From Alphaproteobacteria bacterium (GTDB taxonomy: Bacteria; Pseudomonadota; Alphaproteobacteria; Sphingomonadales; Kordiimonadaceae): a stretch of 35,834 nucleotides of DNA. The notes beneath the pieces were generated by a model, which saw only the letters and a program-made list of their open reading frames with translations, was not told where the DNA came from and did no database searches. The position numbers and the translations under genes were made by a program. Location: assembly GCA_006226495.1 (NCBI GenBank), contig SBGU01000037.1:1-35834 (forward strand). The letters are read 5' to 3'. The stretch's first letter is position 1; each line of letters opens with the position of its first letter. Positions 32,260-35,834 of the stretch are shown one piece after another.

Positions 32260-34068
32260 TCAAAGCTCGGTCAGGTCCAGCGTGACGGGGCGGAGCCCCC
32301 GCACACTGTTGCCTATATATACGGTGTCGGCGGCCAAAAGCGCGTCGCGGGTAATAACATGTTCCCGGACCGGTCGTTCCGACATCAGGGCGGCGCGAAA
32401 CACACCCGGCAGCAGGCCGCACTCAAGGGCCGGGGTTGTCCATTCCGTGTCTTTCACCAGAAAGACATTGCTGATGGCACCTTCGGTCAGTTCGCCGCGT
32501 TCGTTGAAATACAGCAGGTCGGCGAAGCCGGCGGCCTGTGCGCGGGCAAACCCCTCGTCATAAAGCTGGCGGCGTGTGGTCTTGTGGAACAGCATCGGAT
32601 CGGTCGACTGCACGGTCGTGGCCGAAAGGCAGACCCGAACCGGGTCGGCCTCGTGGGACAGAAGGATCGGCGCCCCCGTGATCTCAACCGCGCCACTGGC
32701 GGCCAGCAACAGCCTGGTTTTCATCGGGGCCGTGGGATCGGCGCGCCGGGCGAACGTCAGAAGCGCTGTGCGTACAGCGGCTTCGTCGAACGCAAAACCG
32801 AAATAGCCGGCACTGTCGGCCAGCCGCGCCAGGTGCAATTCCAGCCGGTCATAGCCCTTGCCGGGCCGGTAGCACAGGCTTTCGATCAGGCTGAAATCGG
32901 GCGCCTTGGCTCTGGCGAACCGGGCCTTCAACAGGCATTCGTCATATTCGCCGCCGGCATCGCTGTCGGCGACCACGCCGCTGCCCACGCTCAGGCGGCC
33001 CATGCCGGCCTTGTCAAGCACAAGCGTGCGGATCGGCACATTCAGGGTCCAGTCGGGGCCGTCTGCCGACGGGCTGAAATGTCCGATGGCGCCGCAATAG
33101 ACACCGCGCGGCGCCTTTTCCTGTTCAGCGATGATCTGCATGGCCCGCACTTTGGGGGCACCGGTCACCGACCCGCACGGGAACAGGGCGCGCAACAGGG
33201 CCGAGGGGCTCAGCCCGTCATCCACGCGGGCGGTTATGGTCGAGGTCATCTGGTGCAGGGTCGCATACCGCTCGACATCAAACAGGCCCTCAACCCGCAC
33301 GCTGGCCGGGGTCGCGACGCGGCTCAGGTCGTTGCGGATCAAATCGACGATCATCAGGTTTTCGGCGCGCGACTTTTCGTCGGCCCGCAGCCCGGCGGCG
33401 ATGGCCGCATCTTCTTCTGTGGTCCGCCCGCGTGGTGCCGTGCCCTTCATGGGACGCGACATCAGCCGGTTGCCCTGCCGGCGCACGAACAGCTCGGGCG
33501 ACAGGGACACGACTTCGGTTTCGCCGGTGTCGATCAGGGCGCCATAGGGCACCGGCTGCGCGGCCCGCAGTTGCCGGTAAAGGTCTATCGTTCGGCCCGA
33601 AAGAAGGCAGGGCAGCGGGAAAGTGTGATTGATCTGGTACACATCACCCGCCTGGATATAGGCATGGATACGCCCGAGGGCGGCCAGATAGGTTTCGCGG
33701 GTTTCGACCGAATTGCCGAACGTCAGCCCGGCCTCCGCGTCGCCGTCGGTGATGGCCCCCGCATCCAGAATATCGCGGTGCCTTGTGGCCAGCATCCAGA
33801 CCAGCGGTTCATCGGCAAACTGTTGCATGTGCGACAAAAGCCGGGGCTCGAACGCCGCCGCGCATTCATAGGCAACCCAGCCCGCGACATGCAGGCCGGC
33901 GGCCACGGCAGCATCGATACGGGCGAGGGCACCGGGCACCTCGTCCAGCGTGCGGGCGACGATGATATCCTCCGGCGAATGGAACAGCATCGACCGGCCG
34001 CCGGCGTGCGCCGGGCGGCTGTCGTCCAGCAGGACAAAGGGTGCGTCGATGCCGTTGATACCTGTCAC
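32260..34068 (-). CDS. pabB: Aminodeoxychorismate synthase I / lyase fusion (PabB-PabC)
   Basis: 602 residues from a GTG at 34068; earlier in-frame starts extend into a low-quality leader. Residues about 1-370 are the chorismate-binding enzyme (MSRPMKGTAPRG, GSVTGAPKVRAMQIIAEQEK, VGSGVVADSDAGGEYDE), which converts chorismate plus amide nitrogen to aminodeoxychorismate. The C-terminal part is a fold-IV PLP enzyme, aminodeoxychorismate lyase (HKTTRRQLYDEGF with the catalytic lysine, YFNERGELTEGAISNVFL). Together they make 4-aminobenzoate for folate synthesis. The glutamine amidotransferase PabA is not in the window. The fusion is common in Proteobacteria. Confidence 0.92.
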   Translation of the reverse strand: MTGINGIDAPFVLLDDSRPAHAGGRSMLFHSPEDIIVARTLDEVPGALARIDAAVAAGLHVAGWVAYECAAAFEPRLLSHMQQFADEPLVWMLATRHRDILDAGAITDGDAEAGLTFGNSVETRETYLAALGRIHAYIQAGDVYQINHTFPLPCLLSGRTIDLYRQLRAAQPVPYGALIDTGETEVVSLSPELFVRRQGNRLMSRPMKGTAPRGRTTEEDAAIAAGLRADEKSRAENLMIVDLIRNDLSRVATPASVRVEGLFDVERYATLHQMTSTITARVDDGLSPSALLRALFPCGSVTGAPKVRAMQIIAEQEKAPRGVYCGAIGHFSPSADGPDWTLNVPIRTLVLDKAGMGRLSVGSGVVADSDAGGEYDECLLKARFARAKAPDFSLIESLCYRPGKGYDRLELHLARLADSAGYFGFAFDEAAVRTALLTFARRADPTAPMKTRLLLAASGAVEITGAPILLSHEADPVRVCLSATTVQSTDPMLFHKTTRRQLYDEGFARAQAAGFADLLYFNERGELTEGAISNVFLVKDTEWTTPALECGLLPGVFRAALMSERPVREHVITRDALLAADTVYIGNSVRGLRPVTLDLTEL

Positions 34069-34316
34069 GCGGGGCGGGCTCCATGCTGTTGCGCGCGCGG
34101 GCGTGCGATAGGGGGTGCGGTGCCGCGCGGCGCGAATCCGCCGGCACCCGGGTGCCGGTGTCGCCCTTATGGGCCAGAGCGCAAGGCAGGTCAACAGATG
34201 TCGGCTCAACCATGGATGCCGCCCTGCATATGGCTGCTTTCCCCTTGAAACACCGATGGAAATAGCCGATCATGTCACAGCTTCAGGTGGGCGAAATGCC
34301 GCTTTCGGGGGAATGT

Positions 34317-35225
34317 ATGCATCGCAAAAACCGGGACGCTGCCTTACGCCATGCCACCGCCTTTTGCCGGGCCGCGGGACTGAGTGTCGCCCTTCTGTTT
34401 TCCGGTGCCAGCCATTCCGAACAGGCGCCTGATACCACGATCCAGTGGTATGTGATGGATTACCCGCCTGCCTATATCGTGACCGGGCCGCAGGCCGGCA
34501 CAGGTTACCAGGACCGTATCCTCGACTATTTTGCCGCCCAATTGCCCGAGCTCAGGATCGAGCGCCGGCCGGTGGCACTGGCGCGCCTGCTGTCGAACGT
34601 TGCGCATGGGCCTGCGGCCTGCGCCGGCGCACTTGGCAAAACCGAGGAACGCGAGCGGTCGATGGTTTTTTCGCGTCCGATCATCTATTCGCTGCCCATG
34701 CGGCTTGTCGTGAATGCCACGGATGCCGCGCGTGTGGAAAAGCTGCTGGATGCCAAAGGCCAGGTGCCGCCCGAAGTGATTGACCCGGCCGGCTTCAAAA
34801 CGGCGGGGCTGGTGCAGGGGCGAACCTATGGCAGCCTGCTGGACAGCTTTCTCGTGGGGGAGCGTGAAAAAGGCAATATCAGCAACGCCGCCCGTGCCGA
34901 ACTGGTGTTCCGCATGCTTGCACGCGGACGGGTGGATTACAGTTTCGGTTATCCCGACGAGGCCGGATATTATGCCCGTGCCGAATTGACAGCGGGCGAT
35001 GCGGCGGCCTTCAAGACCTTCCCGATCGCCGGCCTGCCGGTGGCCATGCCCAGCTATTATGCCTGCACGGACGATGCGGCCGGTCGCCGCATGATCGAGG
35101 CCATCAATGGTGTGATAGACCGCTTTGGCGCGGTGCCGCCATGGACAGCCTTTTATCTGGACTGGATCGACGGCAATGCCCGGCGCGACATCGAGGCGGT
35201 GATGCAGGCTGCCGCCACACGGTAG
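34317..35225 (+). CDS. Exported solute-binding-like protein
   Basis: 302 residues from the ATG at 34317, chosen because GGGGGA precedes it and a signal peptide follows; ATGs at 34272 and 34296 are also in frame. The mature part begins QWYVMDYPPAYIVTG and contains GYQDRILDYFAAQLP and RVDYSFGYPDEAGYY. This is the pattern of a family of periplasmic proteins related to amino-acid binding proteins and usually annotated as conserved hypothetical. It is not closely similar to the binding protein at 15.0-15.8 kb. No transport genes are adjacent. Confidence 0.78.
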   Translation: MHRKNRDAALRHATAFCRAAGLSVALLFSGASHSEQAPDTTIQWYVMDYPPAYIVTGPQAGTGYQDRILDYFAAQLPELRIERRPVALARLLSNVAHGPAACAGALGKTEERERSMVFSRPIIYSLPMRLVVNATDAARVEKLLDAKGQVPPEVIDPAGFKTAGLVQGRTYGSLLDSFLVGEREKGNISNAARAELVFRMLARGRVDYSFGYPDEAGYYARAELTAGDAAAFKTFPIAGLPVAMPSYYACTDDAAGRRMIEAINGVIDRFGAVPPWTAFYLDWIDGNARRDIEAVMQAAATR

Positions 35226-35241
35226 CGGCAGCCTGACTGTT

Positions 35242-35631
35242 TCACATGCCGTAGGCCATGATCAGGGTGTGGACGCCGGTCCACAACAGGATCAGCGCGG
35301 TCACCAGTGCGCCGATGGCGCGGAACGGCGTGGGCCGGTCCTTCTCGATGAAAATGCCCCAGGCATGCAGCACCCGCGCGACAAAGAAGCTGATACCAAG
35401 CACCAGCATCTCCAGCCGGCTTGCACCCAGGCTTTCGGTGGCGGCCATCAGGATCAGGACCATCGGCGCCCATTCGGCCAGATTGGCGTGGGCCCGGATG
35501 GCCCGGAACAGGCGCGGGTCTTCGCCCATGCCCAGCGAGGTTTTGGCCACGCCGCGCATGCGCCCGACATGAAGCCCGAGCCCGACAAACAGAAAGCCGA
35601 TAAAGGCGGCAGTGATGAATGTGATCTGCAT
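35242..35631 (-). CDS. MAPEG-family membrane protein
   Basis: 129 residues from the ATG at 35631, preceded by AAGGGGGG. Four membrane helices, with the MAPEG signature around RAIRAHANLAEWAPMVLILM and VARVLHAWGI. MAPEG proteins are integral-membrane glutathione-dependent or eicosanoid-type enzymes in eukaryotes; bacterial members are mostly uncharacterised. It is 13 bp downstream of another MAPEG-like gene. Confidence 0.9.
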   Translation of the reverse strand: MQITFITAAFIGFLFVGLGLHVGRMRGVAKTSLGMGEDPRLFRAIRAHANLAEWAPMVLILMAATESLGASRLEMLVLGISFFVARVLHAWGIFIEKDRPTPFRAIGALVTALILLWTGVHTLIMAYGM

Positions 35632-35644
35632 GAGTGTCCCCCCT

Positions 35645-35834
35645 TCAGAAGATATGATAGCTGCGAAGAAGGCCCAGCACACATTCGGCGAGGATGACCA
35701 CGCCGGTCAGCACCGTGCCCCAGAAGCGAAACGGATTGCGGCCCTCGAACTTGCCGAGGGTCAGGCCGTGCATCAGGCGCGCGACCACAAACACCACACC
35801 CAGGGCGATCAGGATATAACGGCTGATATCAGCC
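35645..35834 (-). CDS. MAPEG-family membrane protein (N-terminus beyond window)
   Basis: A partial frame ends with TGA at 35645. The visible 63 residues (RYILIALGVVFVVARLMHGL, then FRFWGTVLTGVVILAECVLG) match the C-terminal half of MAPEG proteins, including the RxMH box. It is upstream of, and probably co-transcribed with, the complete MAPEG gene. Confidence 0.8.
   Translation of the reverse strand, partial: ADISRYILIALGVVFVVARLMHGLTLGKFEGRNPFRFWGTVLTGVVILAECVLGLLRSYHIF

Overview
The window looks like chromosomal DNA of a high-GC alphaproteobacterium, perhaps a marine type. The evidence is the Coq7-type ubiquinone hydroxylase, a YqaA-DsbB-Coq7 gene string, GluQ, a TtpC-type TonB energising operon, and consistently GC-rich codon use. 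The order within the class cannot be fixed from the sequence alone.

Layout. (1) 1-12.3 kb: three giant genes in tandem on the minus strand encode RTX (glycine/aspartate-rich, calcium-binding) proteins that look type I secreted. The leftmost is cut by the window edge. The other two each carry seven N-terminal PPC-like beta-domains. No secretion ABC transporter is present. (2) 12.5-13.3 kb: a MerR-type metal regulator faces a 63-residue metallothionein-like gene, with a textbook MerR promoter between them (19-bp spacer, perfect palindrome). (3) 13.3-21.7 kb: housekeeping and mixed genes, namely GluQ, an HNH nuclease, a solute-binding protein, an acidic duplicated protein, Coq7, DsbB, YqaA, tRNA-Leu(CAA), a sulfotransferase, a serine beta-lactamase-like hydrolase, and a small TonB-ExbD pair. 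(4) 22.09-24.82 kb: a complete IS1595-type transposon with 24-bp inverted ends and a perfect 8-bp target duplication. It carries a Panacea-type toxin-antitoxin-like pair and small genes as passengers. (5) 24.9-30.4 kb: a seven-gene operon in the order DUF3450, large ExbB/TtpC-like, ExbB, ExbD, ExbD, TonB, TPR protein. (6) 31-35.8 kb: a small protein, a fumarylacetoacetase-family enzyme, a PabB-PabC fusion, a second solute-binding-like protein and two adjacent MAPEG genes.

The most notable object is the transposon. Its ends and target duplication place the toxin-antitoxin-like operon inside the mobile unit. It sits in the U-tract of the terminator of the TonB operon, between that operon and the smaller TonB-ExbD pair. 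The transposase ribosome site lies beside a hairpin that only transcripts entering from outside could form. The metallothionein switch and the homogenised RTX array are the next most interesting.

The long plus-strand reading frames opposite the RTX and TonB genes are treated as antisense shadows.
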